Below, piece by piece: positions 11,576 through 24,287 of a stretch of DNA of 64,000 nucleotides. The stretch's first letter is position 1; each line of letters opens with the position of its first letter. The position numbers were made by a program, and so were the translations under genes. Source of the DNA: Triangularia verruculosa (Eukaryota > Ascomycota > Sordariomycetes > Sordariales > Podosporaceae); NCBI GenBank assembly GCA_033296885.1, contig MU863879.1:466288-530287 (forward strand). Direction: 5' to 3'. A model generated the notes under the pieces. It saw nothing but the letters and a program-made list of their open reading frames with translations. It searched no databases and had not been told where the DNA came from.

Positions 11576-14500
11576 AACGTCTGTCGTCTATTGAGATCTG
11601 GCCAATGGGTCGAAAGCTGCTATGGATCTGGCGCCAGGTTGTCGACAAGATGATTGGTGATCGCAAGACATGGGAAAAGCCAAGGATGTTTGCTTTTTCT
11701 AAACAAAACCCCCAGCCGTCGGGTCGCAAATCCAAAACAAAACAATGAAAGGAAGGGATAAAGCCTGCAGAGTCGAACGCGTGAGGGGGATCTCGAGGCT
11801 CGAGTAAGCAAGGAGCAAGGAGCAAGCAGCAAATAAGGCAGGGCGCGTCCCCAAGCTCCGGATACTGCAGAAGCGGAACACGGGATCCCGAGGTCGCAAC
11901 GAGAGTGGTCGAACCAGATATTATAACAACAGCTTTGCCGAATATAACGTCAGAGCTCAATCTGTGCCGCGTCCAAGTTTTTGGCCCAATGCACTGGACA
12001 GGTTGTATATCGGTATATTGACGTGTGGAAGGGGGGGGGAAACAGAATAAACGAGGGAAACCCAACAGAGGGGAGGGGAGGGGGGAAAGGGTCGCGCAGC
12101 CAAGGGAGTAGGAGAAACGGTTTTCTATATAAACGACATGTGAAATGAAGTGAACATGACGCCGGGGGGTTGACGGGGGGGATGATCGGGGGGAAGCGAA
12201 AGCGGGACACGGACAGCAACAGCCGTGCAAGACAAGACAAGGTCTGAACAGACTGGGGTGGGCAGACTGGGGGCATGGATCTGGCCTCGAGTCACAAGAT
12301 GCGCCAGCCGTGTTTCCTGTTTCTTTCGTTGCTGAGCAAAGCTGGGCAACTGGCGCTTGAAGTAATAAGACAGCCGTGTGGTGTAACTGTGTCTCTTGTC
12401 GGCTGCGAGTGGTGATGTCTGGGCGCCTACCCAATCTAGCGCAAGCGCTATCTCAATTCTGCCGGTCTCCCAAAAGACTGGCACAGTCCCGAGCGAAGCA
12501 GCAGACTTTGCGTCCGGCTCATTTCTTGCTTCTTGTGCTGACGGGCAGCTGGGCACCTATCAGCGTCCACAAGACCTGCAGGTAGCTGCGCGTGATGAGA
12601 TGAAAAGGATGTGGAGAGGCAGACAAAAAAAAAACACTAAAAATGGTCATAATCACCAAATTCCCAAATTGTGAGGTTTCGTTGCGGGAGTCGATCCCTG
12701 CTGAACTAGAAGGTTGGTCGAATTGGAGCACAGCCAGCGAGGGGGCCCTCCCTTGCCCTTGCCCATGTCCACGACCAGAGTGGTTCAATTCAGGGGTGCG
12801 CGGTTCCGAACCAAACTCAAAATCCGCAAGGATCCACACGTCTTTTTTCTCCTTCGCCCTATGAGAGCCCAGGGAACGGCTGTCATCACAAATTGAGAGA
12901 TCTTGAATGTGGGGGATGATTGATATCAGGTCCGATATGAACAGATCAGACTCGTATGACATTTTCATCGAGATGCTTCACTAGTCACAATCGTCATTCT
13001 GACAACTCATCGGCATTCATCTTCAGGAAGCCGAGACTAAAATCCCAGCCCCCGAACAAGAGATCGATCCAAGCTTCCGACCGGCCTTTCCCGCTCCGCT
13101 ATGTGGGGAACCAGTGGGTTCGGCTTCCAGGTCTGAGACGTCCTTCAGCCTTGAGACTGCCGGCGCCATTCATCTTCGTGGAGCTTCAAGGGGTCATCAA
13201 GGATGTCCTTGAAACATACCTTTTCCACTCTTTCACTCCTTCACCACCGAAAATCTCTCCGTTGATTACATTTCAATATCGAATCGTATCGGCAAGCCAC
13301 ATGGAAAATTCATGCATCTTCGCGTTCATCGACTGATTTCTTGGCATCGCAAATGAACAGCATTGGAAGCTGAGCACATGCAACTCGCCTTTTTTTTCAT
13401 TTTCTCTTCGTCAGCTTCCTAATCCCCAACGTCACACAAGCCTTTTGAATATTGACTTCATACGCTCGCACAGCAGGATTAGCATTGTAGAACAAGACGT
13501 CCTGTCATCTCCTCTCCCCGCTTTCGCCCCTCGATCTACTGTTGTTATTCTGGGTAGGAAGATCATCTCAAACAATTCTCTGATATACATTCAACTCCAA
13601 CCTTTGAATCTACAACACAAACATCACGACCCCAAACCACCGCATGAGTTTGCCGCAATCCCTCCTCTTGTATTCCCCACCTCACCACTCTCACACGCCT
13701 ATTCACCTCACTGCAGTACAACCATCCTCAACCCCCTCAATCATCGCGTGGTCTGTATCCTGTCACCCCCTCCACAACATGAAAGCCCAGTCACCCCAAA
13801 ACCCTCACACAACATCTTGCAAACTAACCCCCCAACCCATTCCATTTCTATCCCCCTCCCCCACGTTTGCCCAGTTACACCTATTTCTCATCATCTGTAC
13901 CACCTACTCGGACTCTTCGGACAATCATCATCAAGGAGCCATGCCCCCGCGAGACATACATACCTGAGGTCGCCACAAAAATGCGGCAATGCATGTCTCT
14001 TGTAAGCATGGCAAAAGAAGCAAAACAACTCTTTTTTCATCATGACTTAAATACATTAGCAGTATATGAGCCACCTACGCAGTAAATCAGGGACAGAGAC
14101 TCATGTAAGCCACCCTTGTTGCTTGCATAAAGAAGAAAGAAATACATCAGACATGAATAGCCGAGACAATCCAGCGTCAATGGGCTGTCCGATGATTGCA
14201 TTTGCGCATTGAAATAACGGTGACCGAGGCATACCAATGAACCATGATTTTCTTGTTACACCACATCATCATGTAGGTCCCTCACCTCGGTCTGCGGTAT
14301 GTGTTGTCAACTAATTACCCCGTACCAAAGCGTATACCGAGCGTATCTTGGCCAACCTTTTCTTACTGCCCTCATTTACACCTCTCACCATCATCTCGCC
14401 ACCGTCATAGCTGATAGGGACCCTTTCCGGTTTCAAATGCAGACAATGCCGAACTTGAGATGATCTGTTCCTGCATTAGCGTCTCTCCACAGTACATGCA

Positions 14501-15121
14501 TGAAGAACTGGGAGATATCGGATGGAAGACACACCCTAGATATTATGGATGAGGTATTGGTGTTTTCGTAGGTAACTTTCTCCAAACCGCTCGACCATCT
14601 TAGAAGGCTTATCAACTATATTTCAAGGCCCATCTGACATTAATATAAGAATACATGTCCATTTAACCACAGCCCTCGGGTGATGCAATTATGTAGCAAT
14701 GACAAGCAAAACGAATGAATGAATTAACCCCATGGCTATGACTAACTAGCCTTCAAAGCCTGTCCCAACCCCTAGAAATCAATGAATGTGATGGCGCCTC
14801 CAAAAACTCCAATATGCCTTACAATGCTCCTAACAGTGCCTTTGATCCCATAACAAATGCCTGTCATCAGATAAAAAAAGTTCTCAAGCTTAATGTTGTC
14901 GCCAAACTCGCCTCTTTCACAAGAAAATTAGAGCGCCTTGATAAAGCTGGGAAGGAAAAAAGCAATGAGTGAACGCATGACGCCCGTAACATGGAGGGAA
15001 TGCCCAAGTGCACTCCCCTCTTGAAAAAGAAAACGTGAATAGACGAGGTGGAGATGACTGCCTTGCAAAGTTAAACGCAATAACCCAGCAATTCCTCTGA
15101 TGCCCTCTTAAAAATCATTCT
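11576..15121. other. Long intergenic region, no gene supported
   Basis: About 3.5 kb between the start of the PH-domain gene and the 3' end of the coiled-coil gene, both on the minus strand. Open frames of up to 301 codons exist next to the PH gene (11,529-12,434, minus) but have low-complexity, cysteine- and proline-rich compositions matching no family; they probably reflect a long 5' leader. The 13,450-14,000 stretch is pyrimidine-rich. The right end should hold the 3' UTR of the next gene. A small gene or non-coding RNA cannot be excluded. Confidence 0.45.
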
Positions 15122-16436
15122 CTAGGCAGGCTTCGACGAGTCCTCCTCAGAAACCGAAGTCGAGTGAGTGAGGTGCGATGGATGAGATGGCTCGTGGGTG
15201 ATGGAAGCGTTGCTCCCATTGGTCTCGGCCAATTGGCGCTCTACACAGCATAGTTAGCACCAGCCAGGAACCAAGTTCACAACACCCACACAAGATATCA
15301 AACTTACCAAGCTCCTTGATACGATGCTTCAGCATCTGATTCTCACGAGTCAACATCTGAGTCTCGGCCTGGTAGAAGGCACTTTCATCACGGCCGAGAA
15401 GAAACTGCTCGCCGCTGTCCCCACTGATTGAGGTCGATCGCAACCTAGGCGATGCTCCTCTGCTGGGGGTTCTAGACCGGCGACGCAGATCAGCGCGGGC
15501 CATGTCGAACGAGCTGCGTGGATGATGGGGGAAGACCGGAGATCGTGGCAAGGATCCGGAGCTAACTCCGGCTGGACCCTGCGAGAGCGAACCGGGGATC
15601 GGGGTTGTGCTTCGGTCCGCTGGCTCTTCGCCGACAACGGTAGAGCCGGGTTGATGGCGCTTGTAACTGTCGACTTGTTCCTGCAACCGGCGGATCTCGG
15701 AAAGAAGCCGGTTTACTTGGTATTCTTGTTCATTCTCCAACTCTTGGTGAATCTCTCCAAGCGATGGTGCGCGGTTGTGACGGGCTTCTCCGGTGGCGAT
15801 CAATCGAGGGGAGCCGGTTAACGACACACGGTGAGGGCTGTTAGCCCGGAAGCTCCCAGCCCTGTTGCTCTGCGAGTCGGAAAGCATTTCTCCTGGTGCG
15901 GGAACTGCGGGATCGGCAATTTGCAAGTTGGTGATGACCTGGGAGAGACGTCGGCCACTAATGGAGGCACCCCGGGTGGGAGACAAAGGACTGCCCGATG
16001 ATCCTTTGTAATATTGTTAGCAGAGCTACTCGATAGGTGGCATGCGGCTGTGTAAGCTCGCCGTGTACGAATCAATCGAGGCAGCAAATCCAGTTATGTA
16101 GGCTTAGAATTAAGCTCCATAGACTTCGGAAGATCAAAAACAGCAGAGAGGTATCCGCATACAATCGAAATGCCTGCAGTTGATGGCTTCTCTGAATGTC
16201 GAGGAATTGTCCAAGGCGTGCATGAGATCTTCGGTTGTCTGGATTTGTGTGTCCATGGGCGTGCCTGGGTAGGACAGATGATGGCACTTACGTCTTGAGG
16301 GTGACTCCCGCTGCAGCTGGGCGTTCAGGGTTGCAGTAGCTTGAAGGGAGATGGAGGGGTGCCTTCCAGTGGGAGAGGGCGAGGCAGTGCCGTCTCCGCC
16401 GAGAGGCTTGACTGGTTCAGGAATGGCAGATGCCAT
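15122..16436 (-). CDS. Hypothetical Ser-rich protein with short coiled coils
   Basis: Three exons: 16436-16292, 16003-15308 and 15240-15122, with introns of 288 and 67 bp; the spliced frame is 960 nt, 319 residues. The junctions read QRESPS-R-SSGSPLSPTRG and RIKELG-ERQLAETNG. One coiled coil lies in the middle (EYQVNRLLSEIRRLQEQVDS, about residues 125-150) and another near the C-terminus (AETQMLTRENQMLKHRIKEL), separated by Ser/Pro/Arg-rich sequence; the tail is acidic and serine-rich. The leucine spacing recalls a zipper without a basic DNA-binding region. I do not recognise the family. The first intron is unusually long for this window and might hide another exon or alternative splicing. 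It is divergent from the flavoprotein gene. Confidence 0.8.
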
Positions 16437-17381
16437 ATTCTATGCGTTGTTTGTCGCCGTGTAGGTTGTATCTCAGGTTCTAGAGAATTCGAGATGGAGA
16501 CTTCTTGCTCGAAGATATCCAGACTTTGTTGCCTGTCGATTCTGTTGGCCACAGCTCCCGTGACCGGCTGCGCTTTCGGATGCTGTGCTGAGTTCGTGTT
16601 CCACGTCAGGTCTGTGGAGCGGCAATGCTCTTGTCAGAACAAGAGAACCAGTAGGTATTGGCAGAAGTGGTCTGGAATCTCGACGCAGCTGTCTGAGGTG
16701 GTGTGAGGTCCGGAAGAGGTGCTGGACGTGGTGGGGTGAAGCCCCACTGAATGCCCCCTGCTACTGCCACTGCCTGCCGAGCGAGTGACGCAGAACGATC
16801 GGCACAGGGCCGTTTCCGCCTATGGAAGGCCCGTGTCGCTTCCCGAAGCCCCAGGTGAGATTTCGCACCTGATCACAGGCTGGGATCCTATTCGCTGGTG
16901 CTCTCTCTTTTCCACCTTCCTCACCGTCTGATATCTGTCATTTTCCAGCCACGTCTGGGCAGTGTGTCTTCAGACGTCGAAACCGGAACTCGAGGCTTGT
17001 GAAATTCATCACCACATCTGATGCTTCTCAGAACACCGCCTGACTAACGTGGTGCCAAGCCTCGCCCCGGAGACAGACTTTGGCTTTTCTGGGACGACAT
17101 CCAGAATTTGGATGAGGACGACAAATAAATAAACTTTGGTTGGCTATCTCAGACTCCCCAAGAGGCCAGAATGTGTCATTGGACAATCACGCGGCAGCGC
17201 AGAGACGCCGTTGACGGCATCCATCAAGGCTCTCAACCCACCAACCCCGGCCCGCCCGCACAGCGAATAAGGCCCGAAACCACGGAGTCTAGGTCCGCCT
17301 CGCCATCTTGCCATCTCAGCCACTGCTTGTTCGACCGTCAGGAGCACCTGAGGCCCACCCAAGACAAAGCCTTCAATACCC
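16437..17381. other. Divergent promoter region
   Basis: About 945 bp between two divergent gene starts. No clear TATA box, repeat or further gene is seen. Confidence 0.6.
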
Positions 17382-18683
17382 GTGACGGCGCTCAAGACAA
17401 TGTCTATGCGCAACGCCCCTTTGCGCCCCCTTCTCAAAGCCTTATCGCTATCATCAACCTCTCCACCACCGCTGCTATCACCAACTACGCCATCTTCATT
17501 CAGGAGGTTATTCTCTCAGACCCTCCACTGTCATGCAGATTTCGCACACGCCGTGATAGGCGGTGGCGTAGTCGGTCTAGCCATAGCCCAGTCCCTGGCC
17601 CGTAACCACCCATCATCGTCAACCCTACTCCTTGAGCGCCATAGCGCCATCGGGACAGAAACCTCCTCCCGCAACAGCGAGGTAATTCACGCAGGCATTT
17701 ACTATGGCGCCAATTCTCTCAAGACCGCCCTATGTCTCCGCGGCAAGGAGCTTCTCTATGCCCTCTGCAACAAGCATGGCATCCCCCACCGTTGCACAGG
17801 AAAATGGATCGTAGCGCAAAACGACCTCCAGCTCGTCGCTCTCGAGCAAATCCACACATTTTGCAACAAAGAGATCCACGTTCCAATTCATTGGGTCTCT
17901 TTGGAGGAAGCCAAGAAGCGTGAGCCGGCTGTCAGGGCGGAAAAGGCCATCTTGGAGTCACCGACCACGGGTATCATTGACTCCCATGCGCTTATGCTCA
18001 CTCTCCTCGGTCTCTTCGAAGAAGCTGGTGGGACTCTTGCCCTTTCCTCCAACGTGAAATCGATCACCCCTCTTGGGCAAAACGGTTCCTCGGGGTGGGA
18101 GTTGACCGTCAGCGACCCCAGCGGTGAGACCTCCACTATCACAACCGAAACCTTCATCAACGCCGCTGGTCTCGGCGCAGTACAAATCAACAACCTCATC
18201 GTCCCGAAGGAGCAACACAGGAAACTCTATTACGCCAAGGGAAATTACTTCTCCTACCCTGCGCCCCAGCCCAAAGTCAACACGCTCATCTACCCCGCCC
18301 CTGAGCCCGGCCATGGAGGACTTGGAACGCACCTTACCATGGATTTGGCCGGGAGGATCAAATTCGGACCAGATGTCGAGTGGGTTGATTCACCGGTTGA
18401 CCTGGCTGTCAATCAGTCCAGGTTGGGGGAAACAATACAGGAGGTCAAGAAGTATCTCCCCAGCCTCGATGAGACGCAGCTGGTTCCAGACTACGCCGGT
18501 ATGAGACCCAAGCTGGGCAAAGCGAGCGCGGTAGCGCATGGGAAGGGCTTTGTGGATTTCTACATTGAGAAAGAGAAGAACTATGAGGGGTGGGTGAATC
18601 TCTTGGGAATCGAAAGCCCCGGGTTGACGAGCTGTCTGGCTATTGCGGAGAGGGTCGACAAGTTGCTCTATGGACGGCCATGA
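17382..18683 (+). CDS. L-2-hydroxyglutarate dehydrogenase-like FAD oxidoreductase
   Basis: Single-exon frame of 433 residues in the DAO family of FAD oxidoreductases, closest in motifs to L-2-hydroxyglutarate dehydrogenase (L2HGDH), which oxidises L-2-hydroxyglutarate to 2-oxoglutarate in mitochondria. The dinucleotide-binding loop AVIGGGVVGLAIAQSLA spans residues 57-73, followed by the family block SSRNSEVIHAGIYYG and the lysine-rich LKTALCLRGKELL. C-terminal marks are GGLGTHLTMDLAGRIKFGPD and a final GIESPGLTSCLAIAE. The first 50 residues are Arg/Ser/Leu-rich with no acidic residue, consistent with a mitochondrial presequence. Two start codons lie close together (Met1 and Met7, with Met9 also possible); the choice does not affect the enzyme body. 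Confidence 0.9.
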   Translation: MTALKTMSMRNAPLRPLLKALSLSSTSPPPLLSPTTPSSFRRLFSQTLHCHADFAHAVIGGGVVGLAIAQSLARNHPSSSTLLLERHSAIGTETSSRNSEVIHAGIYYGANSLKTALCLRGKELLYALCNKHGIPHRCTGKWIVAQNDLQLVALEQIHTFCNKEIHVPIHWVSLEEAKKREPAVRAEKAILESPTTGIIDSHALMLTLLGLFEEAGGTLALSSNVKSITPLGQNGSSGWELTVSDPSGETSTITTETFINAAGLGAVQINNLIVPKEQHRKLYYAKGNYFSYPAPQPKVNTLIYPAPEPGHGGLGTHLTMDLAGRIKFGPDVEWVDSPVDLAVNQSRLGETIQEVKKYLPSLDETQLVPDYAGMRPKLGKASAVAHGKGFVDFYIEKEKNYEGWVNLLGIESPGLTSCLAIAERVDKLLYGRP

Positions 18684-19376
18684 ATGTGACGATAGGTAAG
18701 TCGGCATGTAGGTGACGATGTAGAGCACACGTACGGATATGTAGTCGAGTTTTATATACCAGAGCGGAAGTACTGCGTAGGTTATTGAGGCTTTTCAAAA
18801 CATAGATGTCTACTGGGCTTTCTCACTACTTCATGTCCATCCATACCTAATCATCTTTTTATCACAACAGCAATAAGTATATCAAGTTTACGAAGTGTCC
18901 CATTGCCTCGGGCGATTTAGGGGTTCGGAGGTTGTAGATAAAAATAAAGATAAGATAAAGGTTATATTCAAGGACCAAGTTACCAGGAATGTTTAAAACC
19001 GAGGGCATGCAAAGCTTCATCATCCATTGATCCCCTCGACATCTCTCCTTTCCACAAACCAAAACATCTCAAAAAAAAAACAAAAAAAAAAAAACGAACA
19101 GCATCCTTTACCCCGGCGGTAATGTCAATCCCGAGTGCCTCGCATGTTAGGTTGGGTCAGGATGGGCATTGCCCAGGTGGCAGGGGAATCCAGTGTGGAA
19201 GGCCGCGCGATGCAATAATATGAACGAATCTGAAAAGGGGGGAGGATGAAGCTCGGGGATGTCGTTCATGAGCGCTACACACCAAAAAGGGTCAACTTCC
19301 ATGTCAAAGACCACGAGGCAAGGGGAAAGAATAAAAGACTTGTTTTCGTACTCGCTATCAAGATTGTCAAGCTTTG

Positions 19377-19577
19377 TACATACATACATACATACATACA
19401 TACATACATACATACATACATACATACATACATACATACATACATACATACATACATACATACATACATACATACATACATACATACNNNNNNNNNNNNN
19501 NNNNNNNNNNNNNNNNNNNNNNNNNNNNNNNNNNNNNNNNNNNNNNNNNNNNNNNNTACATACATACATACATACAT
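19377..19577. repeat. (TACA)n microsatellite containing an assembly gap
   Basis: Perfect tetranucleotide repeat of the TACA/CATA phase from 19,377 to 19,487 and again from 19,557 to 19,577. Between them is a run of 69 N (19,488-19,556). The true array length is unknown, so the allele may be longer or shorter than drawn. Confidence 0.95.
19488..19556. other. Assembly gap (69 N)
   Basis: Unresolved bases wholly inside the TACA microsatellite. The gap size may be an estimate. Confidence 0.97.
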
Positions 19578-20614
19578 CCCACTCATCTTACTGGGAATCT
19601 AGATATCGTATCGTAGATAGGGTTAATCATACCTAGCGCAACTATGATCGCTGCTTGACGACGACTACCTACCTAGCCGGGCAGGTTCGTGTGAAACATG
19701 CTGAACCTGTGTCACTTACATTCCATCCCATCTTCGCTCTGCACTTATCAATAAAATGATTTTTTGATTTCATGTTAATAGCAAATGGGAAGATCATAAA
19801 CGGCCTGCTGCAAAAATGAGAAGACAACCGGCAGAGACTCGTTAGGAACCCCCCCTTTGGTTCAAAGGGTCCAGGGTGTTCAGATAGGGGCAAGACAGGG
19901 CTAGGACTGTCATTAGCTCCTGCTTTGAAAGGTGACCGCCAGGGACAAGCCAACCCAGCAGTCTCACATGTCGTATTCTCCAACACGCAGTCCAAAACAA
20001 GTGCAAGAATAAAACGCTGACGAAAAGCTTGTGTCATAGCACACGAATTGTATTCCATTTCCTACACGTGGATTCTTCTTCTCCCCCATCCCTTCTCCCT
20101 CCCTCCTCTTGGGTATCGTTGAGATATCTCTCCATGAATGCGTGAAAACCCTCCATTGAGTTTTCGTATTTTCCCCTGCCCTTTCATCATCCCGACCAAT
20201 GCTGCCAGTTGAATGCACCCAATTTTTGTTGAAAAATCAAGTCCCACAACCCCAATATGATGATGAATGTTGAGTTTGTTCGCCCTATCCCTCCCACCCT
20301 TGCCCAATCTCCCAAGCAATTGTTGAAAATAACGCCCCAAGTAAATGCTGTTGTTCTGTATAATGCTGTGAGTCTTGTTGAAATTCATTCATTAAACCAT
20401 TTTTCATGCGCATTCCATATTCTCCTCGTCTTTTTCCCTCCTGTCCCCGACATGAGTTGATAGAAAAGCAGAGAAAAATTGTTAAGGGGCTTCGTTGCCA
20501 ATAGAAATGTTGGGAACGGTTTTGTTGAAATTAGATTTGACCATGCAAATGTGTTGAAAATAGACGAAAACGAGTCTGAAAGCTCAACCTCAGAGTCGTG
20601 TTCTTGAAGAGGCA

Positions 20615-22508
20615 TTATGTTGAAGCCTCGACGCCATTGGTGCCGTTTGGCTCACCATTGGTTGGTGGTTGTGGAATTTTGTCCAAGTTGGGCTCCTGGA
20701 GATCCTTCAGAACCTCATATAAGGTCTCTCCTTCATGGAAATCGTTGTTAACTGTGAAGAAAACTGTTAGCATCGCACAGGGTGGATAATGGCTGGGAGG
20801 AGAGCTTACCGATATTGACCAAGTACCAAGACTTCATGATGTCCTCCAGCAAGAGACGGCTAGGAGTGTCGGCTTCATAGCAGCGGGCCCAGTCAGAGCC
20901 CAGCTGGAATGCCTCGTCCTTCCATGCGAGGAAACTGATTCTCTCGACAATTGTGGGCTGAACAATCTCCTTGCCGGGGAAAACACCCCATGTTACGGCG
21001 TTGGGTGCATCGGATGGGGCGTTAGTCTCGAGCATACCGGACTTGGTCACCGCATGGTATGTCAAGTCGGGGTGGTCTTCAATGCGCTTCTTGATCTCTG
21101 GGAAGATCTCTGGAGAAACCAGCAGTTCCAAGTAGGCCTTTTGGTAGACGTAGCCCTTGGATGGACCCCATCCGTGGACAGGGTGCGTGGACTTGACGCC
21201 GTTCACAGCAGGCTGAGAATTTACCGTGATCAGACCTCGCTTGTTGAGGTCCAAGAGATGATCCTTGATCACATCGGCTTCTTCGGCGACTGGCGCCTCA
21301 CTCCACGGAAGATAGTCGATCTCCTTGTTCAAATAACGGACGAAGAGGTTGGCGATGTCGCGAATGCAAGTTGGCTCGCCCCACTTCTGGCGGTTTTGCT
21401 CGTTGGTGCCCGTCAAACCGATACCATAGGCATCCAATTCACCGAAGGCCGGTGACCTGGAGTCACCCCAGCGACCGTTGGGGAACTCGTCCCAATCTTG
21501 CGTGCGAGCAACATAAGATTTGTTGCGATTGCGCCAGAAAATGGGCCTAACATCCTCGACCTGGCGGCCTAGGCCAAGAGACCGCTTCCAGGGGAGTGCC
21601 TGCTTGACCGGGCGATCCGGGGAGGGCATCCAGTCGAGCTCCTCCAACACCATGCGAGTGGCCTGTGCCAGGTTCATTGTGTAAAAGTGTAAGTGGTGAA
21701 TGCCAGCCGCCAGAATCTTCCGACACAGCTCAGCAACCAGCGTCTTTCCGATATCTCTGACCGCCACATCGTCGCTCTTCACCGGCTCAAGTCTCTGCAT
21801 CCACTCCTCAGGGATCTTGCAGTTCATGTGATTGGCGCGGCGGAGGAAGCTGGCGTAAGTAGCAATTGGCATGATGCCAGGGATGATGGGGACCGTAATG
21901 CCCCGAGCTCTGACCTTCCCAACCCAGCGTACAAAGTTGTCGGCGTCATAGAACATCTGAGTGACAATGAACGTGGCACCGGCGTCGACCTTCTCCTTTA
22001 AATGATCCAGCAACAAATCCTCATCCTTGTTGTCATCGCAGCCCTCGGGATAGCCAGCAACACCGATATCGAAGTGTTCATGGTAGGACTTTCGGATGTG
22101 TTGGACGAGATCGCGTGCGTAGCGGAACCCACCCTCAGTAGCCTCCCACTTCTCCTTCTCGCGTGGTGGATCACCTCTGAGGGCCAAAATGTTGGTGCAC
22201 CCAGCCTTGTAGGCCTTTCGCAGGGCATCGTTGACCTTCTCCTCGCCCATGTCGGTGCAGGTAAGATGCATGCATGTTTCAAGCCCCAAGTACGTCTGCG
22301 CCTGTACTACCATCTCGCACGTCAGCTCGGCGATACGGCCGCCAGCACCCCAAGTGATATCGATAAACTTTGGTCCGAAAGCGTTCATGCGCTCCATACG
22401 ATCGTAGAGGTTCTGAACACCCTGCGTCGTCTTTGGTGGGAAGTACTCGAACGAGAAGGACGGTGCGCCGGTCCTTTCGGCATCGGCGAGCATGTCGCGG
22501 ATGTGCAT
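20615..22508 (-). CDS. MET13: Methylenetetrahydrofolate reductase (MET13 type)
   Basis: Reduces 5,10-methylene-THF to 5-methyl-THF, the methyl donor for methionine synthesis. Two exons: 22508-20810 and 20751-20615, with a 58-bp intron (GTAAGC donor, GCTAAC branch site); 1,836 nt, 611 residues, the normal eukaryotic length. The N-terminal TIM-barrel catalytic domain (about 1-300) carries FSFEYFPPKT, with the catalytic Glu of the family, the folate/FAD-site block GLETCMHLTCTDM, and NILALRGDPPRE, GVAGYPEG, TQMFYD and PIIPGIMP. The C-terminal half is the S-adenosylmethionine-responsive regulatory domain. Motif content matches yeast Met13 more than Met12. Without splicing the protein would end in a spurious tail after NIG; splicing gives VNNDFHEGETLYEVL and a short Pro/Asn/Gly end. 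Confidence 0.95.
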
Positions 22509-24287
22509 GTTGGCGGTGGTGAGGAGGAGAAAAGGCTAGGTGTTTGTCGGCGGTGTGATGGTGATGGGTGTAGAAAGCTGTCAGAAGGACGGATAGACCC
22601 GTGTAATTAGCCTTGACGTTCAAGATTCTGACAGCAATAGTAGCGGCGGTAAGCAGAAGCAACTGAGTTTGTATGGAACTGTCAATCGGGACAAGAAAAT
22701 ACTGGAGGGATATCAGACGCGGGTGGGAAGAGAACAAAGGCCCAACGTGGGCATCTCAGGAACCAGAACAACTCGGTTCGGCACGGACAATTGTAAGACA
22801 ATAGGAAGAGAAGGAGAAAGAGGGGGAAAATGGAATTGACATACTCCCGAGAATCAATCTTTCAGATATAAACTCGGTCCTCCCGAGGGGCAAAGGGAAC
22901 CTGTTCTCGTGGCTCTGCGCTTATACAATCGGCACCGTGGGAGGTACGTTTCTCAAAATCCCAGACCGAGGAGAGCGGTGACTGAAGCAATGAAAATATA
23001 AGAGGAAAAGGAGAAAACTGGAGACAGAACCCAGGGGAAAAAGGAAAACGGCGTGATGAAAGCACCACAAGAGGTCTGGGTGGGAAGAGGAAAGCTAGCA
23101 GTCAATCACCGCGGGGACCGGGAGCGGGAGCGCACCGGCGCTTTAGCACACAGTGCGCAGACCGATGACCTTTCAATGTGGATGCAGGTGCTTGAAGCTC
23201 GCCGTACCCGGAGTAAATGTCATTGGATGACGCTGCTCTCCCCACGTTCATAAATCGGATCCACCCCTCTTTCTTGTGTGAGGGCCCCGAACTTCGTGCC
23301 AGCGGCCGGCGGACCCCGCACTCTTATGCTCTCGTCCATCAACCTTCAAGTACAGAAGCCTCAACTAAAAACCAGCAATTGAGGAGCAGCCAGCACATCC
23401 CAGAGAACTTAAATTATTCTAAGCCACCGGGACCTCCCTGAGATATCCTGCCTCGTATTATTTACATCAGAACAACACAGCTATCTCGTCATGTGGCCAA
23501 CAACACATCCCCAAATACCATCACACCTCCAAATCTACACAGTGCCAGGCGCACCCAGCCCCGATGACTGCATGTCCCTCGCAAGTGCGAACCAGAAGAA
23601 GAAGAAGAAGAAGAAGCGGTCAACTCAGCTGCAGCCGCCCCAACATGGGAAGACCTCCACGGCAGCTCTACATAAAATTAATTTACAGGGCAGACAACAA
23701 GGTGTCAGACGAGATCCCATCAATCACAGAATCACACACAACGCGGGATGGAATTGCTCCAGGAACTGCACATGAAAAAACCGGGTTACCTACCTATACA
23801 CACCTCCCCCCCTTCCCCTTTCCCGTCCCCCCGGGGCCCTTACCCGTCAAGCCGTCTTTGTCCTCCGATATTCGTACACAGTCACAACTCAAGACCAAAA
23901 TAAAAAAATCGAAGCTACTAACACCAGGAACAAGAAGCTCAACCCCTGCCCAGATCTTCCCAAGACGATGGAACTTGGACTAACAAAAACATTTAAAAAC
24001 TCCACCACGCCGACCTGTCGCTACCGCACTCGGGATTGCGTGACCGGCTTCAACAGTGGCCATCCCAGTCCCGGGCCCTCGAACCCAAAAAGTCGCCGAA
24101 TCGACACTCGGCTCTCGGGGACAATCTTACCTCGCGGCTTACTGCCTATTCGGACTTTAGAAGGTGACCGTTGAACACAACCAAACTCCCTCAAGAACAA
24201 GACAAGCAGTGATCATGATTTCCAATATAGCCAAAAAGGAATAAAAAAGCCAGTTCACCACACCAGTGTTGTAGAAGCAAAAGAATG
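22509..24287. other. Intergenic region upstream of MET13
   Basis: About 1.8 kb. The left part should hold the MET13 promoter and leader. Only low-complexity open frames are present; a GAA trinucleotide run lies at 23,594-23,616. No protein family is recognisable. Confidence 0.55.
23594..23616. repeat. (GAA)n trinucleotide repeat
   Basis: About seven to eight consecutive AGA/GAA triplets in non-coding sequence. Confidence 0.8.

Larger units (their letters stand above)
18684..20614. other. Convergent intergenic region with microsatellite and gap
   Basis: Lies between the 3' ends of the flavoprotein gene and MET13. It contains A-rich tracts (about 19,071-19,094), the long TACA repeat with an assembly gap, and otherwise AT-moderate sequence. 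Open frames crossing the repeat are artefacts of the tetranucleotide. No gene is supported. Confidence 0.6.

Noticed and set aside
11529..12434. 301-codon minus-strand frame upstream of the PH-domain gene
   Set aside because: Low-complexity, Cys/Pro/Ser-rich composition without a domain; overlaps the presumed leader and the start of the PH gene in another frame.
13445..14005. 186-codon plus-strand frame
   Set aside because: Pyrimidine-rich DNA gives Pro/His/Ser strings; no family, no good start context, no supporting splice sites.
19147..19636. Frames encoding Tyr/Ile/His/Thr or Met/Tyr/Val/Cys repeats
   Set aside because: Direct translation of the TACA microsatellite and the N gap.
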